This document shows, piece by piece, positions 1 through 7,349 of a stretch of 14,847 bases of DNA. Positions within the stretch are counted from its first letter, which is position 1. The number at the start of each line of letters is the position of its first letter. The DNA lies in assembly GCA_002299195.1 (NCBI GenBank), contig DBOA01000196.1, forward strand, positions 1 to 14,847, read 5' to 3'. Made by a program: the position numbers and the translations under genes. The notes beneath the pieces were generated by a model that was given only the letters and a program-made list of their open reading frames with translations, did not search any database and was not told the DNA's origin. The stretch is from Sphingomonadales bacterium UBA658 (GTDB lineage Bacteria; Pseudomonadota; Alphaproteobacteria; Sphingomonadales; Sphingomonadaceae).

Positions 1-551
1 TTGAAGTTGGTGGCAAAGGCCTGACCATGGTCGCCGCCATTGCAATCGAGGATATCGAGCGTGTCGATACGGTCGAAATGATGCTTTTTCAAATAGGTCG
101 TGAACACTGATGTCACGCCGGGGTCGAAGCCTGAACCCAATAAAGCGGCGAGGCCCGCATCCTTGAAACGATCCTGATAGGCCCACTGCCAGTGATATTC
201 GAACTTGGCGACATCCAGCGGTTCATAATTCGCCGTGTCCATATAATGCACGCCCGCAGCAAGGCAGGCGTCCATGATGTTGAGGTCTTGGTAGGGCAAC
301 GCAAGGTTGACGACGAGGCTTGGCTTAATCTGGTTCAGCAAGGCGGTTGTCGCAGCAACATCATCTGCATCAAGGCCATAGGTGTCGATAACGACGCCCG
401 AGCGTTCCTTTACCGACACGGCAATCGCATCGCACTTCGACTTTGTCCGGCTTGCAAGGCTGATATGGCTGAAGATATCCTTGTTCATGGCCATTTTGTG
501 GACCGCAACCGATCCAACGCCGCCTGCGCCAATTACCAATACCTTGCTCAT
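1..551 (-). CDS. Saccharopine dehydrogenase-family protein (carboxynorspermidine dehydrogenase-like), N-terminal part
   Basis: The reading frame starts at an ATG at 551 (minus strand) and runs open for 183 codons off the left edge, so the C-terminal half is missing. The N-terminus begins MSKVLVIGAGGVGS, a Rossmann dinucleotide-binding loop (GAGGVGS, about residues 8-14). Further in are VVNLALPYQDL, HYMDTANYEP, GSGFDPGVTSVF and NGGDHGQAF, blocks typical of the bacterial saccharopine dehydrogenase-like group that includes carboxynorspermidine dehydrogenase of polyamine synthesis. Family knowledge: these cytoplasmic NAD(P)H enzymes reductively join an amine to aspartate semialdehyde, or act on saccharopine-type substrates. 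The exact substrate cannot be read from this half, and a decarboxylase partner, if present, would lie outside the window. The gene is divergent from the dehydratase at 606 with only 54 bases between the start codons. Confidence 0.82.
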   Translation of the reverse strand, partial: MSKVLVIGAGGVGSVAVHKMAMNKDIFSHISLASRTKSKCDAIAVSVKERSGVVIDTYGLDADDVAATTALLNQIKPSLVVNLALPYQDLNIMDACLAAGVHYMDTANYEPLDVAKFEYHWQWAYQDRFKDAGLAALLGSGFDPGVTSVFTTYLKKHHFDRIDTLDILDCNGGDHGQAFATNF

Positions 552-605
552 ATGCAATTTCCACTTATCAGAGATTCGTTAAGCGCACGCATATAGGGGC
601 CTTTT

Positions 606-1592
606 ATGACAGAACAAGAATTGGCTGCAGCCACCAAGACGCCAACGCACGAAGGGGTGCAGCGGGCGATGGCCAAGATAGCCGCTATTCTGCCAAAAAC
701 GCCCTTGCTGCCGCTTGAGGTGGATGGCGTCACGATTTGGTGCAAGGCCGAAATGCTGCAGCCCATCGGCGCTTTCAAGATTCGCGGCGCGTGGCATCGG
801 CTCTCCGATTTAAACGAAGACGAGCGTGCGCGCGGCGTCGTTGGCGTATCGAGTGGCAACCATGCGCAGGGCGTCGCTTGGGCCGGGAAGAAGCTTGGCA
901 TATCCGCAACCATCGTCATGCCCTCGAACGCCCCGCGTATGAAGCTTGAGGCGACAAAAGCGCTTGGCGCGAAAGTGGTGCTATATGACCGCGCAACGGA
1001 ATCGCGTGAGGCAGTGGCCGCCGGGTTGATTGCACAGAGCAATGCGACGCTCGTGCACGCCTTTGGTGATCCGTGGGTTATCGAAGGGCAGGGCACCGCC
1101 GGCATTGAGATTGCCGAACAGCTAAAAAGCCTTGGCATGAAAGGGCCAGATTTGATTGTTTCCTGCTGCGGTGGCGGCGGCCTTGCTTCGGGCCTTGCGC
1201 TCGCCTGTCCCGACGCGGACATCGCAATCGTTGAGCCCGAAGGCTGGGATGATATCATCCGTTCGCTTGAAGCGGGCGAGATTTTGCCTGTTAAAGACCT
1301 TTTGCACCCGACCTATTGTGATGCCTTACAGACACCGCAGACCTACCCCGTAAACTTCGACGTCCTGCGCAACCGCGTATCACAGGGCGAATCGGTCACC
1401 ACCACTGAAGTGGCTGCGGCGATGCGGTTGGTGTTTGAGAAACTCCACCTCGTGGTGGAACCGGGCGGCGCAGTTGCGCTCGCGGCCGTGCTTGCCGGAA
1501 AGATAGAATTAAAGCCGGTAACCGCGGTTACATTATCGGGCGGGAATGTAGACCGGGAAACCTTTGTGCAGCTTTTGGCTCAAGCAACCTGA
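606..1592 (+). CDS. Threonine/serine dehydratase (PLP fold type II), single domain
   Basis: A 328-residue cytoplasmic PLP enzyme that deaminates threonine to 2-oxobutanoate, and probably serine to pyruvate. The Schiff-base lysine is K58 in GAFKIRGA. SGNHAQG (83-89) is the substrate-binding loop, CCGGGGL (187-193) the phosphate-binding glycine loop, and SGGN (311-314) the residue set near the pyridine nitrogen. There is no C-terminal ACT regulatory domain, so it resembles catabolic or serine-racemase-like members more than the roughly 500-residue isoleucine-inhibited IlvA. The start is supported by AGGGG at 595-599, six bases before the ATG. The 3' end overlaps hemA, on the opposite strand, by 13 bases. 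Related alternatives are serine racemase or threo-3-hydroxyaspartate ammonia-lyase, which share these motifs. The family is certain; the substrate is inferred. Confidence 0.9.
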   Translation: MTEQELAAATKTPTHEGVQRAMAKIAAILPKTPLLPLEVDGVTIWCKAEMLQPIGAFKIRGAWHRLSDLNEDERARGVVGVSSGNHAQGVAWAGKKLGISATIVMPSNAPRMKLEATKALGAKVVLYDRATESREAVAAGLIAQSNATLVHAFGDPWVIEGQGTAGIEIAEQLKSLGMKGPDLIVSCCGGGGLASGLALACPDADIAIVEPEGWDDIIRSLEAGEILPVKDLLHPTYCDALQTPQTYPVNFDVLRNRVSQGESVTTTEVAAAMRLVFEKLHLVVEPGGAVALAAVLAGKIELKPVTAVTLSGGNVDRETFVQLLAQAT

Positions 1593-2800
1593 GCAGCGCG
1601 GATTTCCACCCGGTCCCAAATCTCAATCAACGCACTCGTCAAATCGCGCATCATAGCCTCGGTATGCTGCGGACCCGGCGTAAAGCGCAACCGCTCCGTA
1701 CCGCGTGGCACGGTGGGGTAATTGATCGGTTGAACATATACGCCATATTCCGCGAGCAATATGTCGCTGATTTTCTTTGCCTTCACCGGATCGCCCACCA
1801 TCAATGGCACGATATGCGTATTGCTGACCATCACGGGTAAACCCGCATCCGCAAATAACGTCTTTAGCATGGCGGCATTGGCGTGTTGCGCAGTACGCTC
1901 TTCGCTAGACACCTTAAGGTGACGAACCGATGCCAATACGCCTGCTACCAGAACCGGCGAGAGCGATGTCGTAAAAATAAATCCGGGTGCGTAGGACCGG
2001 ATGACGTCAATGATCTTTTGATCAGCGGCAATATAACCGCCCATCACGCCAAATGCTTTGCCCAGCGTGCCTTCAATAATCGTTACGCGGTCCGCGACTT
2101 CGTCCCGTTCGCTAATGCCGCCACCACGTGCGCCGTACATGCCAACGGCATGCACTTCGTCGCAATAGGTAAGCGCATTATACTTATCGGCCAAATCGCA
2201 AACGGCCGCGATTGGCGCAACGTCGCCGTCCATCGAATACACGCTTTCAAAGGCGATCAGCTTCGGTGCCTCTGGATCATCGGCCGCAAGCAGCTTTTCC
2301 AAATGCGCCAGATCATTGTGCCGCCAAACGCGCTTTTCACAGCCCGCGTTGCGAATACCGGCAATCATGGATGCGTGGTTTAATTCGTCCGAATAGATGA
2401 TGCATCCGGGCAAAACCTTGGCCAAGGTCGACAGCGTCGCATCGTTGGAAACATAACCCGACGTGAACAGCAATGCGCCATCCTTGCCATGCAAATCGGC
2501 AAGTTCATGCTCCAGTTCAACATGATAATGCGTGTTGCCGCCAATGTTCCGCGTCCCGCCAGAGCCAGCGCCTACGTCATGCAGCGCATCTTCCATAGCG
2601 GTGATGACTTTGGGGTGCTGCCCCATGCAGAGATAGTCGTTTGAACACCACACGGTGATGTCCTTGGGGCCGTTATGACCGGCGAAGCAGCGCGCGTTGG
2701 GATAATTGCCCTTGTTCCGCAAAATATCGATGAACACGCGGTAGCGGCCCTCGGCATGAAGGCGGTCAATAGCTTTTTCGAAAACAGCATCGTAATTCAC
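1580..2800 (-). CDS. hemA: 5-aminolevulinate synthase (C4 pathway)
   Basis: Condenses glycine with succinyl-CoA to 5-aminolevulinate, the first committed step of tetrapyrrole synthesis in alphaproteobacteria; PLP-dependent and cytoplasmic. I place the start at the GTG at 2800, giving 406 residues beginning (V/M)NYDAVFEKAIDRL, the usual alphaproteobacterial N-terminus. With this start the PLP lysine in EGTLGKAFG is residue 248, the same number as in the Rhodobacter capsulatus enzyme. An in-frame ATG at 2839 would add 13 residues (MCRSSGLNPGLVS) that do not look like the family. Visible motifs are WCSNDYLCMGQHP, GAGSGGTRNIGGNTHYH, YCDEVHAVGMYG and FTTSLSP. The gene is convergent with the dehydratase (13-base overlap) and divergent from plsY across a 317-base spacer with a possible FNR-type box. 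The identity is essentially certain; the start is very likely. Confidence 0.97.
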   Translation of the reverse strand: MNYDAVFEKAIDRLHAEGRYRVFIDILRNKGNYPNARCFAGHNGPKDITVWCSNDYLCMGQHPKVITAMEDALHDVGAGSGGTRNIGGNTHYHVELEHELADLHGKDGALLFTSGYVSNDATLSTLAKVLPGCIIYSDELNHASMIAGIRNAGCEKRVWRHNDLAHLEKLLAADDPEAPKLIAFESVYSMDGDVAPIAAVCDLADKYNALTYCDEVHAVGMYGARGGGISERDEVADRVTIIEGTLGKAFGVMGGYIAADQKIIDVIRSYAPGFIFTTSLSPVLVAGVLASVRHLKVSSEERTAQHANAAMLKTLFADAGLPVMVSNTHIVPLMVGDPVKAKKISDILLAEYGVYVQPINYPTVPRGTERLRFTPGPQHTEAMMRDLTSALIEIWDRVEIRAAQVA

Positions 2801-2912
2801 GGATACCAACCCTGGGTTTAAGCCGCTGCTGCGGCACATCGTCGCCCATTAGTCCCCGGAAATAGAAAAATCTAGCGCGAACGACTTGCAACAAGCGGTA
2901 TAATGGACGCTT

Positions 2913-2933
2913 CTATGCGATATTTTCGCTTAG
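2913..2933. repeat. Imperfect inverted repeat in the hemA upstream region
   Basis: Arms CTATGCGA (2913-2920) and TCGCTTAG (2926-2933) pair at seven of eight positions around a five-base AT-rich loop. It lies between the FNR-like box and the hemA start. It could be a protein-binding site or a chance dyad; nothing ties it to a named regulator. Confidence 0.25.
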
Positions 2934-2939
2934 AGTGAT

Positions 2940-2953
2940 TTGATTTGCGACAA
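2940..2953 (-). promoter_or_regulatory. Candidate FNR/FixK-type binding site upstream of hemA
   Basis: Read on the minus strand the site is TTGTCGCAAATCAA. Against the alphaproteobacterial FnrL/FixK pattern TTGAY-N4-RTCAA it matches nine of ten defined positions; the right half ATCAA is perfect. Its centre is about 146 bases upstream of the hemA GTG. A CATAGA hexamer at 2917-2912 falls where a -10 element would sit if the box were centred at -41.5, but it is a weak -10. Known biology: hemA of Rhodobacter and Bradyrhizobium is under FNR/FixK-type oxygen control. Function here is inference. Confidence 0.35.
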
Positions 2954-3117
2954 ACCAAAACGCGATAGAGCGGGCCAGTTATACCTTCTGTGTTGGTGTC
3001 AGGCCAAAGCTGGTCACGCGCCACGAGGCTAATGCGCCACGCTGTCTTACAAGTCCGTGGCCTTGAGCGGGCGGAACAAAACAGTTACGTCATACAGATA
3101 TTTAGAGGATTCGACCA

Positions 3118-3717
3118 ATGGATGATATTGGGTTCAACATGATTGCGGGTCTTCTGCTTGGATATCTGCTCGGTTCAATTCCGTTCGGGTTGTTGCTGAC
3201 CAAGGCATCTGGCGGCGGCGATATCCGGAACATCGGATCGGGCAATATCGGCGCAACGAACGTGTTGCGAACCGGACGCAAGGGGCTTGCCGCACTGACG
3301 TTGTTGCTCGATTTGCTTAAGGGTTTCGTCGCAGTCTTTATCGCCACGCATTATCTGCCGGGTGGTGCCGCATTTGCCGCAGCAGGCGGGTTCTTCGGGC
3401 ATTTGTACCCCGTGTGGCTGGGTTTCAAAGGCGGGAAGGGTGTCGCGACCTATGCCGGCATCATGTTCGGCCTGTTTTGGCAAGGCGGCGTTGTCTATGC
3501 CATCGCGTGGATTGGCGCGCTTCTGATTTTCCGGATTTCTTCACTTGCCGGGCTATTGGCGGCTTTATGTGCCCCCATAGCCGCGGCTTATTTCGGCCGA
3601 TATGATTTGGTCGCGCTTTTGGTCGCATGCACGTTGATCGTGTTTTGGAAACATCGGACGAATATAGAAAACCTGTTGGACGGCACCGAACCACGTATCG
3701 GCAAAAGCAAAGGCTGA
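3118..3717 (+). CDS. plsY: Glycerol-3-phosphate acyltransferase PlsY
   Basis: A 199-residue integral membrane acyltransferase that moves an acyl group from acyl-phosphate (made by PlsX) to glycerol-3-phosphate, giving lysophosphatidic acid, the first step of phospholipid synthesis. The PlsY motifs are all present in order: GSIPFG (19-24), GSGNIGATNVLR (40-51), FGHLYPVWLGFKGGKGVAT (93-111), and the C-terminal WKHRTNIENLLDGTEPRIG (177-195). Hydrophobic stretches near 7-27, 57-77, 84-101, 115-137 and 143-175 fit the five-helix topology. The start is supported by GAGGA eight bases before the ATG. It leads the plsY-dprA-topA run; dprA begins eight bases after its stop, so they are probably cotranscribed. 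Confidence 0.97.
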   Translation: MDDIGFNMIAGLLLGYLLGSIPFGLLLTKASGGGDIRNIGSGNIGATNVLRTGRKGLAALTLLLDLLKGFVAVFIATHYLPGGAAFAAAGGFFGHLYPVWLGFKGGKGVATYAGIMFGLFWQGGVVYAIAWIGALLIFRISSLAGLLAALCAPIAAAYFGRYDLVALLVACTLIVFWKHRTNIENLLDGTEPRIGKSKG

Positions 3718-3725
3718 TCGCGGCA

Positions 3726-4659
3726 ATGGGGGGTAGCCAGGAACAATTTGATCAGCTTCGGCTCATTCGATCACCCAATATTGGTCCTGTCAGTTATCGC
3801 CAGCTCATGGGCCGCTTTGGCAATGCAAAGTCTGCGCTGGAGGCTTTACCTGACCTCGTTCGTCGCGGCGGTGGGGTTTCGTCGCTCCTTGCCGACGAAG
3901 CGAGTGTCGCGCGCGCAATGCGTCGGCTGGTGCATGCTAGTTCCCAGGCAGCTGGCCTATGACCTTGGCCAAATGGAATTCCCAGTCGTGTCCGGATTGG
4001 CGCGCGGGATTGATACCGCCGCGCATGCAGGTTCAATCGAAAGCGGAACGATCGCGGTGATCGCCGGTGGACTTGATGTCGTTTATCCGCCGGAGAACAA
4101 GGCGCTTCAGGAAGCGATTGCCGAACGTGGCTTGCTCATCGCCGAACAACCGCCCGGGACCGAACCCCGCGCGCGGCATTTTCCATATCTCAACCGGATT
4201 ATTGCAGGAATATCGGCGGGTACGGTCGTGGTTGAGGCTGCACCCAAATCCGGATCGCTCATTACCGCGCGGCTTGCCGCCGAAGCCGGGCGTGAAGTTA
4301 TGGCCATTCCGGGGTCGCCGCTTGATCCGCGATCACGCGGCTGCAACCAGCTTATCCGTGAAGGCGCCACGCTTGTCCAGAATGCCGAAGAAATCGCCGA
4401 ACTTGTCCGGCCGCTGGATCACCGGATGCGCGCGGTGCCTGCGCGATATGTTGCGTCGGAGCCGGCAACTATCGGCAACGGCACCGATGACGAGCGGCAA
4501 GCCGTCATCGACCTGATGGGCATGACCTATGTTTCGGTGGATGAATTGGTGCGCCAATCGGGCAGCAGTCAAGCCAATGTGCAGATGGTTCTGCTCGAAA
4601 TGGAACTGGCCGGAAAACTGGAGCGCGGGGCAGGCGGAAAAGTGCGTATCGCCGCATGA
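3726..4659 (+). pseudogene. dprA: dprA (DNA-processing protein A), disrupted by frameshift plus internal deletion
   Basis: DprA loads RecA on incoming single-stranded DNA in natural transformation. The N-terminal helical domain (LRLIRSPNIGPVSYRQL, then ALEALPDLVRRGGG) reads from an ATG at 3726 in one frame, which ends at the TGA at 3960-3962. The Rossmann part resumes in another frame from about 3946 (RQLAYDLGQ), giving VVSGLARGIDTAAHAG, GGLDVVYPPEN, EAAPKSGSLITARLAAEAG, AIPGSPLDPRSRGCNQLI and a winged-helix tail ending at 4659. The linking region that should hold a YPxxL motif, the DAPPxL block and the first Rossmann strand (VGxRxxS) appears in none of the three plus-strand frames. The two parts total about 309 residues against roughly 360 for the family, so about 50-60 codons are missing. 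A conceptual 303-residue ORF from the ATG at 3748 has a nonsense N-terminus. Real gene decay or an assembly collapse are both possible. Confidence 0.85.
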
Positions 4660-4739
4660 AATTTTCGTCTTGACGACACCCCTCCAACCCCATCAGCCTA
4701 TACGCGTACGCGAGAGATTATAGAAAAGCTCATATTATC

Positions 4740-7283
4740 ATGCAATTAGTCATCGTTGAATCACCTGCAAAAGCCAAGACAATCGAGAAATATTTGGGCC
4801 CCGGGTTCAAGGTATTGGCGTCCTACGGACATATCCGCGATTTGCCGCCCAAGGATGGTTCGGTTGATCCTGAAAATGGCTTTGAAATGCTGTGGGATAA
4901 TTATGCCGACAAGGCAAAGCAGCTGAAGGCGATAACCGACGAGGCGAAAAAGGCCGACGGATTGATCCTCGCGACCGACCCTGACCGTGAAGGCGAAGCG
5001 ATCAGTTGGCATGTGCAAGAAGTGCTCGCCAAGAAAAAGGCGCTGCCTGAAAATGTTGGCCGCGTGACCTTCAACGCGATTACCAAGCAGGCGGTCACCG
5101 ACGCCATGAAGCATCCACGGGCGTTGGATATCGACCTGATCGATGCCTATCGCGCGCGCCGTGCACTGGATTATCTTGTGGGCTTTACGCTGTCGCCCGT
5201 ATTGTGGCGCAAACTGCCGGGTGCAAAGTCCGCAGGCCGTGTTCAGTCGGTTGCGCTGCGCTTAATCGTTGAACGCGAGCGGGAGATCGAAGCGTTTCGT
5301 GCGCAAGAATATTGGTCGGTGAAGGCTGCGATGGAGCATAAGGGGCAGAAGTTCGATGCCCGTCTGACCCAATATCTCGGCAAAAAACTCGACAAGATGG
5401 ATTTGAAAACTGAGGCGGATGCGGAGCAAGCACGCTCCGCGGTTGAGGCGGGTAAGTTCACCGTCGATTCTGTTGAAACAAAGCCGGTGACGCGCAACCC
5501 ACAACCGCCATTTACAACATCGACACTACAGCAGGAAGCCGCGCGCAAGCTTGGTTTTTCGGCCAGCCACACCATGCGGATTGCGCAGGGGCTGTATGAA
5601 GATGGTGCGATCACCTATATGCGTACGGACGGCGTCCAAATGGACCACAGCGCCATTTCCGCCGCGCGCAAAACAATCTCTGACCGCTTTGACAGCGGCT
5701 ATCTGCCCGACAAACCGCGGGTCTACCAAACCAAAGCCAAAAACGCGCAAGAGGCACATGAAGCCATTCGCCCAACGGATTTTTCCAAGGATAAGGCCGG
5801 TTCCGGCGATCATGGCCGTTTGTATGACCTGATCTACAAACGCGCGATGGCCAGCCAGATGGCGTCTGCACGGATGGAGCGCACCACGGTTGATCTGGTA
5901 GACGGCACCGGACAAACAGGCTTGCGCGCCACGGGGCAGGTGATGAAATTCCCCGGTTTCTTGGCCGTGTACGAAGAAGGCCTGGACGATAGCGAGAGCG
6001 AAGATGGCGCAGTTTTGCCTGCCATGTCCGTCGGCGATGCGCCCGCGAAGCATGCCGTTGAGAAAACGCAGCACTTTACGCAACCACCACCCCGTTTTTC
6101 GGAAGCAACGCTCGTTAAAAGACTGGAGGAACTGGGTATTGGTCGTCCATCGACATATGCGTCGACCATTCAGGTTCTGAAAGACCGAGCATATGTCCGC
6201 GTTGAAAAAAATCGTTTCTTTGCAGAGGAATCGGGCCGATTGCTCACAGCATTTCTCGAACGATTTTTTGAACGTTATGTCGCGTATGATTACACCGCAG
6301 GGCTGGAAGATCAGCTTGATGAAATCAGCGGCGGCCGTGCAAATTGGCAGGCGTTTTTGGAATCCTTCTGGCGCGATTTTAAACCGAAGACGGCTGAAGT
6401 CATGGCGCAGAAGCCTTCGGAAGTAACCGCTGAGCTGGATATCTTCCTGTCGCCGTATCTGTTTCCTGAGCGCGAAGATGGCACTGACCCGCGCCTATGC
6501 CCGAAATGCGGCGAGGGCAGGCTTGCGCTTCGTGGCGGTAAATTTGGCGCGTTTGTCGCGTGCTCAAATTATCCGGATTGCAAATACACAAGGAAGTTCG
6601 CGCAGCCCGGTGGTGAGAATGGCGAAGACACGGGGCCAGAAGTGCTTGGCCAACATCCAGAAACGCAATTGGAAGTGAGCCGCAAATCGGGTCGTTTTGG
6701 TCCCTATTTCGAAATGGGCGAAGGCAAAGATGCCAAGCGCGCATCTATTCCGAAAGATATTCCTGCAGAAGATATCGGCCTTGAATGGGCGGTAAAGCTG
6801 CTTTCCTTGCCGCGCACAGTTGGAACCCACCCCGAAAGCGGTGAGCCGATAACGGCCAGCATAGGGCGTTATGGCCCATATCTGGCGCATAATGGAAAAT
6901 ATGCACGGTTGCAGTCGACGACCGAAGTGTTCGAAACGGGCATGAACAGTGCCGTGGCCAAGCTGGCCGAGGCGGCTGCCAATCCGGGTCGTGGGCGCGG
7001 TGCGGCCCGTGCTCCTCTTAAGGAGCTTGGAAAGCATCCACGTACAGAGGCTGAGCTCAAGCTGATGGAAGGCCGCTTTGGGCCTTATGTCACTGACGGT
7101 ACGACCAACGCGACTTTGGCCAAGTCGATTGCACCCGACGAACTCACGTTGGAAGAGGCCGCACAATTGATCGACGCACGCGCGGCGATGCCATCAAAAA
7201 CGAAGAAGAAGGCTGCGCCGAAGAAACAGGCTGCACCTAAGAAAAAGGCAGCGGCCAAGCCCAAGGCAAAAACAGCGAAGTAA
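4740..7283 (+). CDS. topA: DNA topoisomerase I (type IA)
   Basis: An 847-residue enzyme that relaxes negative supercoils by cutting and passing one DNA strand. The Toprim domain opens the protein (E7 in VESPAKAKTIEKYLG; acidic DPDREGE at 80-86). The nucleophilic tyrosine is Y293 in GAITYMRTDG, followed by EAHEAIRPT (338-346) and GIGRPSTYA (466-474). One four-cysteine zinc finger is visible (C587, C590, C608, C614). After it come three repeats with GRFGPY/GRYGPY at about 651, 709 and 778, then a Lys/Ala-rich tail (about 820-847) probably binding DNA. This layout is typical of alphaproteobacterial TopA. There are 80 bases between dprA and this ATG with only a weak ribosome binding site, so I cannot say whether topA depends on the plsY promoter. 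It converges on era, with hairpins between them. Confidence 0.98.
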   Translation: MQLVIVESPAKAKTIEKYLGPGFKVLASYGHIRDLPPKDGSVDPENGFEMLWDNYADKAKQLKAITDEAKKADGLILATDPDREGEAISWHVQEVLAKKKALPENVGRVTFNAITKQAVTDAMKHPRALDIDLIDAYRARRALDYLVGFTLSPVLWRKLPGAKSAGRVQSVALRLIVEREREIEAFRAQEYWSVKAAMEHKGQKFDARLTQYLGKKLDKMDLKTEADAEQARSAVEAGKFTVDSVETKPVTRNPQPPFTTSTLQQEAARKLGFSASHTMRIAQGLYEDGAITYMRTDGVQMDHSAISAARKTISDRFDSGYLPDKPRVYQTKAKNAQEAHEAIRPTDFSKDKAGSGDHGRLYDLIYKRAMASQMASARMERTTVDLVDGTGQTGLRATGQVMKFPGFLAVYEEGLDDSESEDGAVLPAMSVGDAPAKHAVEKTQHFTQPPPRFSEATLVKRLEELGIGRPSTYASTIQVLKDRAYVRVEKNRFFAEESGRLLTAFLERFFERYVAYDYTAGLEDQLDEISGGRANWQAFLESFWRDFKPKTAEVMAQKPSEVTAELDIFLSPYLFPEREDGTDPRLCPKCGEGRLALRGGKFGAFVACSNYPDCKYTRKFAQPGGENGEDTGPEVLGQHPETQLEVSRKSGRFGPYFEMGEGKDAKRASIPKDIPAEDIGLEWAVKLLSLPRTVGTHPESGEPITASIGRYGPYLAHNGKYARLQSTTEVFETGMNSAVAKLAEAAANPGRGRGAARAPLKELGKHPRTEAELKLMEGRFGPYVTDGTTNATLAKSIAPDELTLEEAAQLIDARAAMPSKTKKKAAPKKQAAPKKKAAAKPKAKTAK

Positions 7284-7296
7284 GCCGCAGAGAAAC

Positions 7297-7345
7297 ATGT
7301 CATCCCTGCTGCGGCGGGGATGACATCTCTTAGGCCTTTCGGCCT
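7297..7345. terminator. Double hairpin between convergent topA and era
   Basis: Two dyads stand back to back between the stops. ATGTCATCCC (7297-7306) pairs perfectly with GGGATGACAT (7317-7326) around a ten-base loop, and AGGCC (7332-7336) pairs with GGCCT (7341-7345) around TTTC. Neither is followed by a long T-run on either strand, so this is a probable bidirectional transcription end rather than a textbook intrinsic terminator. The GTCATCCC...GGGATGAC stem resembles dispersed intergenic palindromes common in alphaproteobacteria. Confidence 0.6.
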
Positions 7346-7349
7346 GCGG

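Larger units (their letters stand above)
2801..3117. other. Divergent hemA/plsY intergenic region
   Basis: This 317-base gene-free stretch must hold the promoters of hemA (leftward) and plsY (rightward). It contains the FNR/FixK-like box at 2940-2953, an imperfect 8-base inverted repeat at 2913-2933, and a consensus-like TATAAT on the plus strand at 2899-2904 that has no acceptable -35 element 16-18 bases upstream. A purine-rich GAGGA ends eight bases before the plsY ATG and serves as its ribosome binding site. I see no tRNA, no convincing structured RNA and no recognisable coding sequence. Confidence 0.6.

Noticed and set aside
548..1258. A 236-codon minus-strand frame antisense to the dehydratase
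   Set aside because: It mirrors a gene whose plus-strand product has all catalytic motifs; long antisense frames are common with this codon use.
2899..2904. A perfect TATAAT on the plus strand upstream of plsY
   Set aside because: The hexamer 17 bases upstream (CGCGAA) is nothing like a -35 element, so I do not call a promoter, though it could work with an activator.
2990..3142. A 50-codon GTG-started frame overlapping the plsY start
   Set aside because: No recognisable family, no ribosome binding site, and it is short enough to be open by chance.
3748..3945. The N-terminal 66 codons of a 303-residue reading from ATG 3748 as a true DprA start
   Set aside because: This part is a frame shadow of the genuine N-terminal domain, which reads in another frame; it has no DprA likeness until about 3946.
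4670..4704. TTGACG and TATACG as a topA promoter
   Set aside because: The spacing is 23 bases, too long for a sigma-70-type promoter.
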